NCBI GenBank assembly: GCA_963696545.1
Contig: CAVOKQ010000013.1
Span: forward strand, 124,001-188,000
Length of the DNA: 64,000 nt
Reading direction: 5' to 3'
DNA from: RPQJ01 sp963696545
Lineage (GTDB): Bacteria > Pseudomonadota > Gammaproteobacteria > Steroidobacterales > Steroidobacteraceae
Shown: piece after piece, positions 34,301 through 42,914 of the stretch
Layout of the letters: each line of letters starts with the position of its first letter
Position numbering within the stretch: the stretch's first letter is position 1
Position numbers and translations under genes: made by a program
The notes under the pieces: model-generated
What the model was told of the DNA's origin: nothing
Database searches by the model: none
Seen by the model: only the letters and a program-made list of their open reading frames with translations

Positions 34301-35899
34301 TCACGTGCCCTGCTGGATGAAAGGTACCTTGGCGAACAAGCGGCGCTCCGCGCTGCGTGGGTCGTTCGCGAGCCGCGACTGGACGTCGAAAATCATCGTC
34401 GCTCGCTCCTCGAGGCGATAGGGCTTCCACTGCGGCCGTCCCGCGTGGCTCGGGTCGCCCGTCCTCGCGAATGCCAGGAATGCGTCGCTCACCTGCTCCG
34501 AGACGGGCCTCGCATCCGCGCCGTCGCCGGTCAGTGAGCCCTCGGCGCCGAGTGTCCCGAACACGAGCGGAATGTCGAGGCCGTGACAGGCACCCCAGCG
34601 ACCATCGTCGAGTGGGGACGGCCAGTCGAGCTGGTACGCGTAGGTCTGCGCCGCAACTTTGGATCGCGCCTCGAGTTCGATGACCGCGCCGCGCCAGGAG
34701 CGCGACGCGGTCGTCGCGGCGAAGAATACGTCGCTTGCAGAGGCCTGCGGATACAGCCGGCGGTATTCCGCAACGACGGTTTCCGGACGGATGTCGGCGC
34801 GCATCTCGGCAGCGAGCCGCCGCGGCAGGTCTTCCCGGCGCAGCTCGAACGCCGACGGATCGCCGCGACCGATCAGGTTGCGTGTCTCGTCGCGCGTGTT
34901 ACCGATGATCATCGGTACGTGCGCAGATGACGGAGCCGCATCGGGATAGAACGGATGACGGGTGAGCGACCTTTCGTCGAGCACCGGGCCAAAGTAGATG
35001 CGGCCGCGGCCGATGATCGGATCGGTGGCTTCCATCGCCGCGACCAGACGTTCGGCCGGCGTCGTCAGTACCTCGTCCGCATGATCGGGCTCGATCCTGA
35101 GCGCCTCCAGCAGCTTTCCCGTGCGGGCCGCGGCATTGAGCGGCCCGGAAGCTGTGACCTGCTGGCCGCTCATCGTAGCCGCGTGGTGGAACAGGCCGGA
35201 CGCCGCGGGCATGGCCATCAACGTTGCGATCTTGGCTCCGCCACCGGACTGTCCGAACACCGTCACGCACGCGGGATTCCCGCCGAATCCCGCGATGTTG
35301 TCGCGTACCCATTGCAGCGCGAGCACCAGGTCGAGCTGCCCGCAGTTACCGCTGTCGGCGAGGTCCGGCCTGCGCAAGCTGCGGTCGAGATACAGGTACC
35401 CGAAGGCGTTCAGCCGGTGGTTCAGCGTCACGACGACGACGTCGCCGCGTTGCACGAGCCTGGTGCCGTCGTAGAGTGGACTCGATCCGGAGCCCGACGA
35501 GTACGCGCCGCCGTGTATGTACACGAGCACAGGCCGGCGCGCTCGCGTGTCGGCTGCGGGCGTCCAGACATTCAGGAAGAGACAGTCCTCGCTCGTGGGC
35601 TCGGTGATGCCGGGCTGCGGACAGGCGGGCCCGAACTCGAGCGCTTCCGCGATACCGGACCAGGCGTCCGGTTCGCGCGGCGGCATGAATCGCCTGGCCC
35701 GCGTATCCGCTCCGTAGCGTATGCCGCGAAACACGCAGACACCGTCGTTCGTCACGCCTCGGACGCGGCCCGCTCGCGTCGCCGCGACGACCGATGCCGG
35801 TTGCGATGCGTAGGCAGCGACTCCCAAAGCCAGCACGGGGGCTGCGGCGGCGGCGCGCAGGAATTCCCGGCGGGTGCAATTTTCGCTCACCACAGTCAT
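34301..35899 (-). CDS. Exported type-B carboxylesterase
   Basis: This 532-residue alpha/beta hydrolase has a twin-arginine-type signal (CTRREFLRAAAAAPVLALGVAAYA). Type-B carboxylesterase landmarks are FRGIRYG, SEDCLFLNVWTP, the oxyanion-hole YIHGGAYSSGSG, the nucleophile elbow VTVFGQSGGGAKI, and CHGLDIPLVFG for the catalytic His. In this operon (kdgA-kdgK-esterase-esterase) it may remove methyl, acetyl or phenolic esters from pectin fragments; this is inference. Its start overlaps the previous esterase stop by four bases. Confidence 0.9.
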   Translation of the reverse strand: MTVVSENCTRREFLRAAAAAPVLALGVAAYASQPASVVAATRAGRVRGVTNDGVCVFRGIRYGADTRARRFMPPREPDAWSGIAEALEFGPACPQPGITEPTSEDCLFLNVWTPAADTRARRPVLVYIHGGAYSSGSGSSPLYDGTRLVQRGDVVVVTLNHRLNAFGYLYLDRSLRRPDLADSGNCGQLDLVLALQWVRDNIAGFGGNPACVTVFGQSGGGAKIATLMAMPAASGLFHHAATMSGQQVTASGPLNAAARTGKLLEALRIEPDHADEVLTTPAERLVAAMEATDPIIGRGRIYFGPVLDERSLTRHPFYPDAAPSSAHVPMIIGNTRDETRNLIGRGDPSAFELRREDLPRRLAAEMRADIRPETVVAEYRRLYPQASASDVFFAATTASRSWRGAVIELEARSKVAAQTYAYQLDWPSPLDDGRWGACHGLDIPLVFGTLGAEGSLTGDGADARPVSEQVSDAFLAFARTGDPSHAGRPQWKPYRLEERATMIFDVQSRLANDPRSAERRLFAKVPFIQQGT

Positions 35900-36894
35900 C
35901 CGCCGAGCCGTGAGAACTGCGATTCTGCCCAGTCCCGGAACAGCCGGGGCCAGATCGAGACGGGCTTGCCGGCGATCGCCCGCAGCCCGAAACCATGGCC
36001 ACCCGATGAAAACACGTGAAGGTCCACGGGAACACCAGCTGCGCGCAATGCACGGTCCATGCGCAGTGTGTTCTCGACAGGCACCGACGTGTCGTCGCCG
36101 GCGTGCAGGATGAACGTGGGCGGCGCGCCTGCGGCGGCTGACGTGTCTGCGGAATACACGTGCACTCGTTCAGCTGATGGCGCGAGGCCGAGCAGTTGCT
36201 CCCTGGATCCGGCGTGTGCAAAGGCAGCATCCATCGTGATGACCGGATAGATCAGTCCGGCGATCGCCGGCCTGGCGGAGAGTTGGTCGGCGGAATCGAC
36301 CGCAGCGTAAACATGCTGTGAGTGACAGCACGCGAGGCGCGCTGCGAGATGGCCGCCGGCCGAGAATCCGATGACACCCAGTCGCTCCGAATCGATGGCC
36401 CACGTCGATGCGCGCGCGCGCAGTATTCGCATTGCGCGCTGCGCGTCCTGCAGCGGCGCGTCCGGCCCGGCGGCCCAGCCGTCCGCCGGCAACCGGTAAT
36501 AGAGCACGAACACTGCGATGTCGCGATCCGCCAGCCAGCGCGCGGTCTCGAAGCCTTCCTTGTCCACGACGACGTGACGGTAGCCGCCACCGGGCAGCAG
36601 CAGCAGCGCACCGCGAGGCTTGCCGCGGGGGCGGAATACGGTGATTCGCGGTTCGGTCACGCCGCGGACGATCCGGTCGCGCAGGCCCGCTGCATTCGGG
36701 CGTTCGACGATTTCCTCGTGGACCTCGACGGCATCGCTGCCAGGCGGTGGGCCGGGCCAGATGCTGAACACTTCGGTTGGATCGCCGGCCTGCAACGCGG
36801 GCGTATCGGTCGCGACGCCTGTACCGACGGAGGCGCTCGCACCCGCGGCGGCCAGCAGGGACTGCAGGGCTCGCCTTCGGGTCACTTGCGGCAC
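35896..36894 (-). CDS. Exported alpha/beta-hydrolase esterase (acetyl-xylan/pectin acetylesterase-like)
   Basis: The 332-residue protein starts with a twin-arginine signal (TRRRALQSLLAAAGASASVG). The oxyanion motif LLLPGGGYRHVV, the nucleophile IGFSAGGHLAARLA, the acid HAGDDTSVPVENT and the histidine SSGGHGFGLR complete a serine-hydrolase triad. This is the BD-FAE/acetyl-esterase type of sugar-ester hydrolase. Placed between kdgK and a second esterase, it probably deacetylates pectin or oligogalacturonides in the periplasm. Substrate choice is inferred from context. Confidence 0.88.
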   Translation of the reverse strand: MPQVTRRRALQSLLAAAGASASVGTGVATDTPALQAGDPTEVFSIWPGPPPGSDAVEVHEEIVERPNAAGLRDRIVRGVTEPRITVFRPRGKPRGALLLLPGGGYRHVVVDKEGFETARWLADRDIAVFVLYYRLPADGWAAGPDAPLQDAQRAMRILRARASTWAIDSERLGVIGFSAGGHLAARLACCHSQHVYAAVDSADQLSARPAIAGLIYPVITMDAAFAHAGSREQLLGLAPSAERVHVYSADTSAAAGAPPTFILHAGDDTSVPVENTLRMDRALRAAGVPVDLHVFSSGGHGFGLRAIAGKPVSIWPRLFRDWAESQFSRLGG

Positions 36895-36916
36895 GGTCGA
36901 CCTTGCCCTGTCGCGT

Positions 36917-38017
36917 TCAGCGGATGACGCGCGCTCCCTTGCCGGCCATCGCGGCCTCGACCTCCGCGAGTCGCACCATCGACGTATCGCCCGGAGTCGT
37001 CATCGCCAATGCGCCGTGCGCCGCACCGTACTCGACGGCGGCCTGTGGGCCCTTGCCTTCGAGGAAGCCGTACGCGAGGCCCGAAGCGAAGCCGTCGCCG
37101 CCGCCGACGCGGTCGAAGATCTCGAGGTTCTCGCGCTTCACCGATTCGAAGATCTGCCCGTCGTACCAGGCGATCGCGGACCAGTCGTTGAACGTTGCCG
37201 TCTTCGCGTTGCGCAGCGTCGTCGCGGCGACCTTGAAGTTCGGAAACGCCTTCACGGCCGACTCGATCATCTGCTTGAAGCTCTCGGTCTCGATGTTGGT
37301 CAGGTGCTCATCCGCGCCTGCAACTTCGAAGCCGAGGCAGGCGGTGAAGTCCTCCTCGTTGCCGATCATCACGTCGACGAACTTCGCGATGCCGCGGTTG
37401 ACCCGCTGCGCAGCTTCCTTGCCGCCCTGGCTCTTCCACAGCGACGCGCGGTAGTTCAGATCGTACGCGACGACGGTGTCGAACTTCTTCGCCACCTCGA
37501 CGGCCTCGAGCACCGCTTCCGCCGTGTTGCTCGCGAGCGCGGCGAAGATCCCGCCGGTGTGGAACCAGCGCACGCCCTCTTCGCCGAAGATCTTCTCCCA
37601 GTTCACCTCGCCAGGCCGGATCTGCGACGCGGCGGAGTGGCCGCGATCCGAGCAGCCGAGGGCCGGGCGTATGCCGAAGCCCTTCTCGGTGAAGTTGAGG
37701 CCCACGCGCGTGTTGCGCCCGAGGCCATCGAACTCCCGCCAGATGACGTGCGACATGTCCACGCCGCCCTGCATGATGAAGTCCTCGACGAGCCAGCCGA
37801 GGTCGTTCTTCGGCAGCGCGGTCACGACCGCGGCGCGCTTGTCCCAGCACTTGCGCATCGCACGCGCGACGTTGTACTCGCCGCCGCCTTCCCAGACCTG
37901 AAAACTGCGTGCGTTGCGCACTCTCCCGAAGCCAGGGTCGAACCGCAGCATGACCTCGCCGAACGACATGCAGTCCCAACGCGTCGCACTGGCAGGCTTG
38001 ATCTTGAGTTCGGCCAT
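36917..38017 (-). CDS. kdgK: 2-keto-3-deoxygluconate kinase, PfkB family
   Basis: This enzyme phosphorylates KDG to KDPG. The 366-residue protein has the ribokinase/PfkB fold: FGEVMLRFDPG at the start, WEGGGEYNVARAM for sugar binding, VVAYDLNYRASLW, and DRVGGGDGFASGLAYGFLEG, the ATP/anion-hole signature with the catalytic Asp. It is 15 bases after kdgA and forms an operon with it. The assignment to KDG rather than another sugar rests on the neighbour KdgA and the whole locus. Confidence 0.92.
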   Translation of the reverse strand: MAELKIKPASATRWDCMSFGEVMLRFDPGFGRVRNARSFQVWEGGGEYNVARAMRKCWDKRAAVVTALPKNDLGWLVEDFIMQGGVDMSHVIWREFDGLGRNTRVGLNFTEKGFGIRPALGCSDRGHSAASQIRPGEVNWEKIFGEEGVRWFHTGGIFAALASNTAEAVLEAVEVAKKFDTVVAYDLNYRASLWKSQGGKEAAQRVNRGIAKFVDVMIGNEEDFTACLGFEVAGADEHLTNIETESFKQMIESAVKAFPNFKVAATTLRNAKTATFNDWSAIAWYDGQIFESVKRENLEIFDRVGGGDGFASGLAYGFLEGKGPQAAVEYGAAHGALAMTTPGDTSMVRLAEVEAAMAGKGARVIR

Positions 38018-38032
38018 GTTCGTCGCTGCCCC

Positions 38033-38716
38033 TTATCTGCCGAGTTCCGCCTTGATTTTCCGGGCGAGGCCGATGGCCTCGCGGACTTTCGCCTCGATGC
38101 CCGCGTAGTCGCGCGCATCGATCAGTTTCTTCGTCACGAGGTTGCTGCCGATGCCGCATGCGACGATGCCGGCGCCGAACCACTTGCGCAGCGATTCCTC
38201 GCTCGGATCGACGCCGCCCGTCGGCATGATCCGCGTCCACGGCATCGGGCCGAGCACGCTCTTCACGAACTCCGGCCCGCCCACGCTGCCGCCGGGGAAG
38301 ACCTTGACGATTTCGCTGCCGAGTTCCTGCGCGTCGCCGATCTCCGTTGCCGAGCCACAGCCCGGGCTGTACGGGACGCCGCGACGGTTGCAGAGCCGCG
38401 CAACCTCGGCATTCAGCAGCGGCCCGACGACGAATCGCGCGCCGCTCGCGATGTAAAGAGCCGCCGTCGGGGCGTCCACGATGGAGCCCACGCCGAGGAT
38501 CACCGAGCGGTCGGCCGAGTCGAAGTGGCGGGCAAGATCCAGGAAAGTGTGGGCCGCGAAGTCACCGCGGTTGGTGAATTCGATGCACTTGGCCCCGCCA
38601 TTTGCGCACGCCTGGATGACGTTGCGACAGGTCTCGAGGTCGGGGTCGTAGAAGACCGGGATGATCGCCTGGTCCATGATCGCCGCGAGCACGGCCATAC
38701 GGTCCTTTGCTGCCAC
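38033..38716 (-). CDS. kdgA: 2-keto-3-deoxy-6-phosphogluconate aldolase
   Basis: This class I aldolase splits KDPG to pyruvate and glyceraldehyde-3-phosphate. The chosen GTG at 38716 has AGGAGA nine bases upstream and gives 227 residues; an ATG six codons later is the alternative. The active-site segments are CIEFTNRGDFAAHTF (Glu and Arg), FVVGPLLNAEVARLC, the Schiff-base lysine region EIVKVFPGGSVGGPEFVKSVLGP, and MPTGGVDP for phosphate binding. It begins the operon kdgA-kdgK-esterase-esterase. Operator copy 38808-38823 lies about 95 bases upstream. Confidence 0.94.
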   Translation of the reverse strand: MAAKDRMAVLAAIMDQAIIPVFYDPDLETCRNVIQACANGGAKCIEFTNRGDFAAHTFLDLARHFDSADRSVILGVGSIVDAPTAALYIASGARFVVGPLLNAEVARLCNRRGVPYSPGCGSATEIGDAQELGSEIVKVFPGGSVGGPEFVKSVLGPMPWTRIMPTGGVDPSEESLRKWFGAGIVACGIGSNLVTKKLIDARDYAGIEAKVREAIGLARKIKAELGR

Positions 38717-38789
38717 TTCAGTACATCTCCTGTTGGCGCCCCGCACCGGGCCGCGGGCCTGACCAGCGGGTCCCCCGGGCTCGGGTTCC

Positions 38790-39749
38790 ATGCTAGCCTG
38801 CCTCAATATGGCACCGGTGTCACCCAGTCGCACAGCGGGAGTCGCATCCGGCTCTGCCGCACGCGTCCGGCGCCTCGTGCATGGACTGCTGCTCGCCGCC
38901 CTGCTGCTGCAGGGTTGCGCGACCGGTTCGAAGCAATCTGCTCCTGGAATCGTAACCGCCGTCCGCTTGGCGGACGGCGTGCAACTGCTGCAGGACGACC
39001 AGCCGGTGCTGTTTTATCGAAGTGCACCACTGCCGGGCCGTGAGCCGTGGCGGGTGCATTATGTTCATCCCCTGCATTCGGTGGCGGGCGCCGTCGTCAC
39101 CGAGGACGCCCCGGCGGACCATGTACACCACCGCGGCATCTTCTGGGCGTGGCGACGCATCATGCTCGACGGCGCGGTCGTCGCGGATGGATGGGTTGGC
39201 AAGGGGCTCGAACTCGCGCTCGGCACGCCGCGGGTCCGGTCGTTCCCTGACGGCTCGGCGGCGATCGACGTGGGTGCCGACTGGATTGTGCCTGTCGGCG
39301 GCGTGCCAACGCCGATCATCAGGGAAAACAGCATGATTCGCGCATACCCGGTCGTGGACGGCCGCCGCAGGGTGGAAGTGTCCGTGAACCTGAAGGCGCT
39401 ACGGCCGGGCGTGGCGCTCGCGGGCACCGCGGACGACAAGGGCTACGGGGGCGTCTCGCTGCGATTCGCGAAAACCCCGCTCGTCGAGATCCAGAGCGAC
39501 GGCCGTCCGATCCGCGCAACCGTCGCGGGTATGACGACCGGTGATTGGGTCGACTTCAGCTGGCCGACGCTCGCGGCTCCCTGGCCTGCCCGCATTTCCG
39601 CCGCCTGCAGCGCGGGCGGCCAGCCCTGGACCCGGTGGGTGTTGCGACAGGAGCCGAGCATGCAGAACTGCGCGTTCCCAGGTTCGTCCCCCGTCGAGGT
39701 ACCGGAAATGGATTCCCTTCGCCTCGGCGTCGTATTGCTCGTCGACTGA
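38790..39749 (+). CDS. DUF6807/PmoA-like lipoprotein of the pectin locus
   Basis: The 319-residue protein has a basic N-region and a lipobox-type signal (RVRRLVHGLLLAALLLQGCATG), so it is probably a lipoprotein. The body contains YVHPLHSVAGAVVTEDAPADHVHHRGIFWAW, the histidine-rich hallmark of the DUF6807 (PmoA-like) family common in carbohydrate loci, with no known reaction. The start is uncertain: ATGs occur at 38790 and 38808, neither with a clear ribosome site, and the operator lies over 38808-38823. A GTG at 38877 would cut the basic signal region. It is divergent from kdgA. Confidence 0.72.
   Translation: MLACLNMAPVSPSRTAGVASGSAARVRRLVHGLLLAALLLQGCATGSKQSAPGIVTAVRLADGVQLLQDDQPVLFYRSAPLPGREPWRVHYVHPLHSVAGAVVTEDAPADHVHHRGIFWAWRRIMLDGAVVADGWVGKGLELALGTPRVRSFPDGSAAIDVGADWIVPVGGVPTPIIRENSMIRAYPVVDGRRRVEVSVNLKALRPGVALAGTADDKGYGGVSLRFAKTPLVEIQSDGRPIRATVAGMTTGDWVDFSWPTLAAPWPARISAACSAGGQPWTRWVLRQEPSMQNCAFPGSSPVEVPEMDSLRLGVVLLVD
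38808..38823. promoter_or_regulatory. LacI-type operator between kdgA and the DUF6807 gene
   Basis: The palindrome ATGGCACCGGTGTCAC (GTGACACCGGTGCCAT on the minus strand) lies in the divergent region. It probably controls the kdgA operon, and maybe also the + strand gene whose candidate ATG it overlaps. Confidence 0.7.
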
Positions 39750-39804
39750 ATCCAGTCGCCGATTCGTGCTGCGCCGCAGCACTCTGCCCGTGGCACTTCC
39801 GTAC

Positions 39805-39856
39805 TTGAAATCCCTCTCGGGAAGGCACGATACTCCGCGCATGTCACCGGTGTCAT
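39805..39856 (+). promoter_or_regulatory. Promoter and operator of the TonB-dependent receptor gene
   Basis: TTGAAA (39805-39810) and GATACT (39829-39834) are separated by 18 bases. The near-perfect palindrome ATGTCACCGGTGTCAT (39841-39856) begins about where transcription should start, a good position for repression. The receptor ATG is at 39898. Confidence 0.72.
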
Positions 39857-39897
39857 TCCGGTGGCGACTGCGGCACCAACAATTCTCGGGGGTCGAC

Positions 39898-42756
39898 ATG
39901 GCACATCCAGGACGCATCGGACTACGTCCGTCCAGCTCGAAGCTCGCCTATGCGGTGGCATTGGCCCTCGCGAGCGCGGCTCCCGGGCATGTTTTTGCCC
40001 AGGCCGCGCCTCCGCCAGGAGCACCTGTCGGCGCCGAACAGGCGGCTCCACCGCTTGATCCGGCGGTCACCGAGGGTGAGATCGAGAACATCGTTGTCAC
40101 CGGTTTCCGGGCGAGCCTCGAGTTGTCGCTCGACCTGAAGAAGGAAACGGCGGCCAGCGTCGACACGATCCTCGCCGAGGACATCGCGAAGTTTCCTGAC
40201 CTGAATCTCGCGGAAGCCGTGCAACGCATCCCGGGTGTTGCCATCGCGCGCGACGCGGGCGAGGGCCGGCAGATCACGGTGCGCGGCCTCGGGCCTCAGT
40301 TCACGCGAGTGCGTATCAACGGCATGGAGGCGCTCAGCACAGCCGGTGGCACCGACGCGACGGGCGGAACGAACCGCAGCCGCGCCTTCGACTTCAACGT
40401 CTTTGCGTCCGAGCTGTTCGGTTCGATCGCCGTGCAGAAGACCGCATCGGCCTCGGTGGAAGAGGGGTCGCTCGGCGCGACCGTGGATCTCGCCTCGGCC
40501 CGTCCGTTCGACAGCAAGAAAGACCAGTTCGTGACCGCGTTCAAGGTCGGCTACAACGACCTGAGCGGCGACGTGGACCCACGATTCACGGTGCTCGGCA
40601 GCAAGCTGTTCGCTGACGACACGATCGGCGTGCTGTTCTCGCTGGCGTACACGCAACGCAACCTCGTGGATGACGGCGCGAGCACGGTCCGCTGGCAGAA
40701 CAGCGGGTTCGGTCCGCTTGATCCGACCTACAAGGGGCCCTACACGCTCGCTGAAATCAACAATGCGTTCCACCCGCGCATCCCGCGTTACGATCACTAC
40801 GTCAATGACCAGACGCGTCTCGGCGTGACCGGGTCACTGCAGTGGCAGCCGTCGTCGGCAACGCTCGTCAGCTTCGACGTGCTCTATTCGCAGCTGGACG
40901 GCACTCGCGAGGAGTACTTCCTGGAGGCGCCGACGTTCAGCGCGGGCGGCGCCGCAGGCCTGCTCGATACCAACGTCGTCGAGGCGAACATCAGGCAGAC
41001 CGGGCCGGTATCGACGCTCGACTACGGCCTGTTCAACGACGTCGACATCCGCACCGAGGCGCGCTTCGACAAGCTCTCTACCGAATTCACGCAGTTCTCA
41101 CTCGACGGGTCGCACGACCTCGAGAACGGAATCCGGCTGCACGGGATCGCGGGCTATGCGGAATCGAACCACAACAATCCCAAGCAGACGACACTGTTGT
41201 TCGACTCGAACAACATCGACGGCTACAGCTACGACTACCGGGGCAGCAAGAACCGCCTGCCGTTGCTCACCTACGGCACGACCAACGTGCTCGACCCGGC
41301 CATCTGGACGCTCACGCAGATCCGCCTGCGCCCGCAGACCGCGGACAATTCGTTCACCAACTTCGCCGGCGATGTCGCGTGGGAAATCAATGAATCCATG
41401 ACGCTGAGTGGCGGCGTGCAATGGAAGGAGTACCAGTTCGACACGACCGAGAAGCGGCGTTCGAACGGCACGACCGCGAACCTCGAAGGCGTGATCCCGA
41501 CTGTCCCGAAGGCGACGCCGATCGCGAATTACGACAAGAACGTGCGCCTGCAGCACCTCGGGATGCCGTCCGGCAACATCAGCAAGTGGCTCGTGCCAGA
41601 CCTGAGGACCGCGGCCTCGCTGTTCCAGCTGTACGACACGACCGTCTATCCGCTCGGCATCGAGCCCGCGCTCGGCAACAACCAGTCCGTCGACGAGCAG
41701 GACACGGGCGTCTGGACGCAGCTCGACTTCCGCTTCGAGATGTTCGGACTGCCGTTCCGCGGCAACGTCGGCGTGCGCTGGGTGCAGACAGACCAGTCCT
41801 CGACGGGCTACACGTACGTCGGCACCGCAGCGGAGAAGACTACGGTCGACACCAGCTACGACGACTGGCTCCCGTCGGCCAACCTGGTCGCGGACGTTAC
41901 CGACGAGTTCCTGGTACGCCTGTCCGCCTCGCAGGTCCTGACGCGCGCCCCGCTCGGCAACCTGGCGCCATCCACGTCGATCAGCGTCTCCGGCAACAAC
42001 CGGACGGTGACGACGGGTAATCCGTACCTCGAGCCCTTCAAGGCGGACGCTTACGACCTGTCGTTCGAGTACTACTTCGCGAAGCAGTCGCTGTTGTCGC
42101 TGGCGCTGTTCTACAAGGACATCAGCAGCTACATCTCGACGACGCGGGATACGCGCCCGTTTGCCGACAATCCGTACGGACTGCCGGACGAGCTTGGCAT
42201 AGCGGCCTGCGGCACGATCGCCGGCTGCACGATCTTCGCGGACTGGATCTTCTCGGTACCGACGAATACGCCGGGCGGCAATCTCCAGGGCCTCGAAGCC
42301 AGCTACCAGCAGCCCTTCAGCTTCCTGCCGGGAATCTGGCAGAACTTCGGCGTCATCCTCAACTACACGTACACCGACTCGAAGGTCGACTACCTGAACC
42401 CGGACGGGACGGTGGCCATCCGCACCGACCTGATCGGACTGTCGAAGTCCTCGTACAACGCGACGTTGTATTACGAGGACGACCGGCTCACCGCGCGCGT
42501 TGCGGCATCGGGTCGCGACGATTACCTGACGACGGTGCCGGGACGCAACGGCAACAATGTCGAGGGCACGGCCTCGACGCTGAACGTCGACTTCTCGATG
42601 TCGTGGAAGGCGAATGACAACATCACGTTCACGCTCGAAGGACTCAACCTGACCGACGAGTTCCAGGACCAGTGGGTCGACTCGAATGCCGATCGCCTGT
42701 CCTACTACCACCACACGGGACGCCAGTACTTCATGGGCATGCGCTACCAGTACTGA
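39898..42756 (+). CDS. TonB-dependent outer membrane receptor, carbohydrate type
   Basis: This 952-residue protein starts with a signal peptide (AYAVALALASAAPGHVFAQ), then the TonB box-like region ENIVVTGFRASLE. The plug domain follows (ILAEDIAKFPDLNLAEAVQRIPGVAI, RQITVRGLGPQFTRVRINGME) and a long beta-barrel ends in aromatic YFMGMRYQY. Receptors of this subtype (VVTGFR, DLNLAEALQRIPGV) occur in carbohydrate loci of gammaproteobacteria and alphaproteobacteria. Here it should import oligogalacturonides; the substrate is inferred from location and operator. GGGGGTCGAC precedes the ATG. A terminator follows. Confidence 0.95.
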   Translation: MAHPGRIGLRPSSSKLAYAVALALASAAPGHVFAQAAPPPGAPVGAEQAAPPLDPAVTEGEIENIVVTGFRASLELSLDLKKETAASVDTILAEDIAKFPDLNLAEAVQRIPGVAIARDAGEGRQITVRGLGPQFTRVRINGMEALSTAGGTDATGGTNRSRAFDFNVFASELFGSIAVQKTASASVEEGSLGATVDLASARPFDSKKDQFVTAFKVGYNDLSGDVDPRFTVLGSKLFADDTIGVLFSLAYTQRNLVDDGASTVRWQNSGFGPLDPTYKGPYTLAEINNAFHPRIPRYDHYVNDQTRLGVTGSLQWQPSSATLVSFDVLYSQLDGTREEYFLEAPTFSAGGAAGLLDTNVVEANIRQTGPVSTLDYGLFNDVDIRTEARFDKLSTEFTQFSLDGSHDLENGIRLHGIAGYAESNHNNPKQTTLLFDSNNIDGYSYDYRGSKNRLPLLTYGTTNVLDPAIWTLTQIRLRPQTADNSFTNFAGDVAWEINESMTLSGGVQWKEYQFDTTEKRRSNGTTANLEGVIPTVPKATPIANYDKNVRLQHLGMPSGNISKWLVPDLRTAASLFQLYDTTVYPLGIEPALGNNQSVDEQDTGVWTQLDFRFEMFGLPFRGNVGVRWVQTDQSSTGYTYVGTAAEKTTVDTSYDDWLPSANLVADVTDEFLVRLSASQVLTRAPLGNLAPSTSISVSGNNRTVTTGNPYLEPFKADAYDLSFEYYFAKQSLLSLALFYKDISSYISTTRDTRPFADNPYGLPDELGIAACGTIAGCTIFADWIFSVPTNTPGGNLQGLEASYQQPFSFLPGIWQNFGVILNYTYTDSKVDYLNPDGTVAIRTDLIGLSKSSYNATLYYEDDRLTARVAASGRDDYLTTVPGRNGNNVEGTASTLNVDFSMSWKANDNITFTLEGLNLTDEFQDQWVDSNADRLSYYHHTGRQYFMGMRYQY

Positions 42757-42806
42757 GTCCCCGTCCAGAGGTCGCTCGGGCAGTGTCCCCTGGCCCCGGG
42801 CCCACC

Positions 42807-42839
42807 GACGCCCCGGCCGCTCGCGCGGACCGGGGCGTC
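42807..42839 (+). terminator. Intrinsic terminator after the TonB-dependent receptor
   Basis: The arms GACGCCCCGG (42807-42816) and CCGGGGCGTC (42830-42839) enclose a 13-base loop and are followed by GTGTTTCG, a weak T stretch. It marks the end of the pectin locus. Confidence 0.7.
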
Positions 42840-42914
42840 GTGTTTCGGGCGTGGCGCCTCCGCGGGCGATAAGATAGCCGTCGACGGCCCCCCGTCCGCC
42901 GTCGAGGACCCACT

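Noticed and set aside
40093..40108. Another TGTCACCGG-like word inside the TonB receptor gene
   Set aside because: It encodes the VVTGFR segment typical of this receptor family, so coding constraint explains it, and the second half-site does not match.
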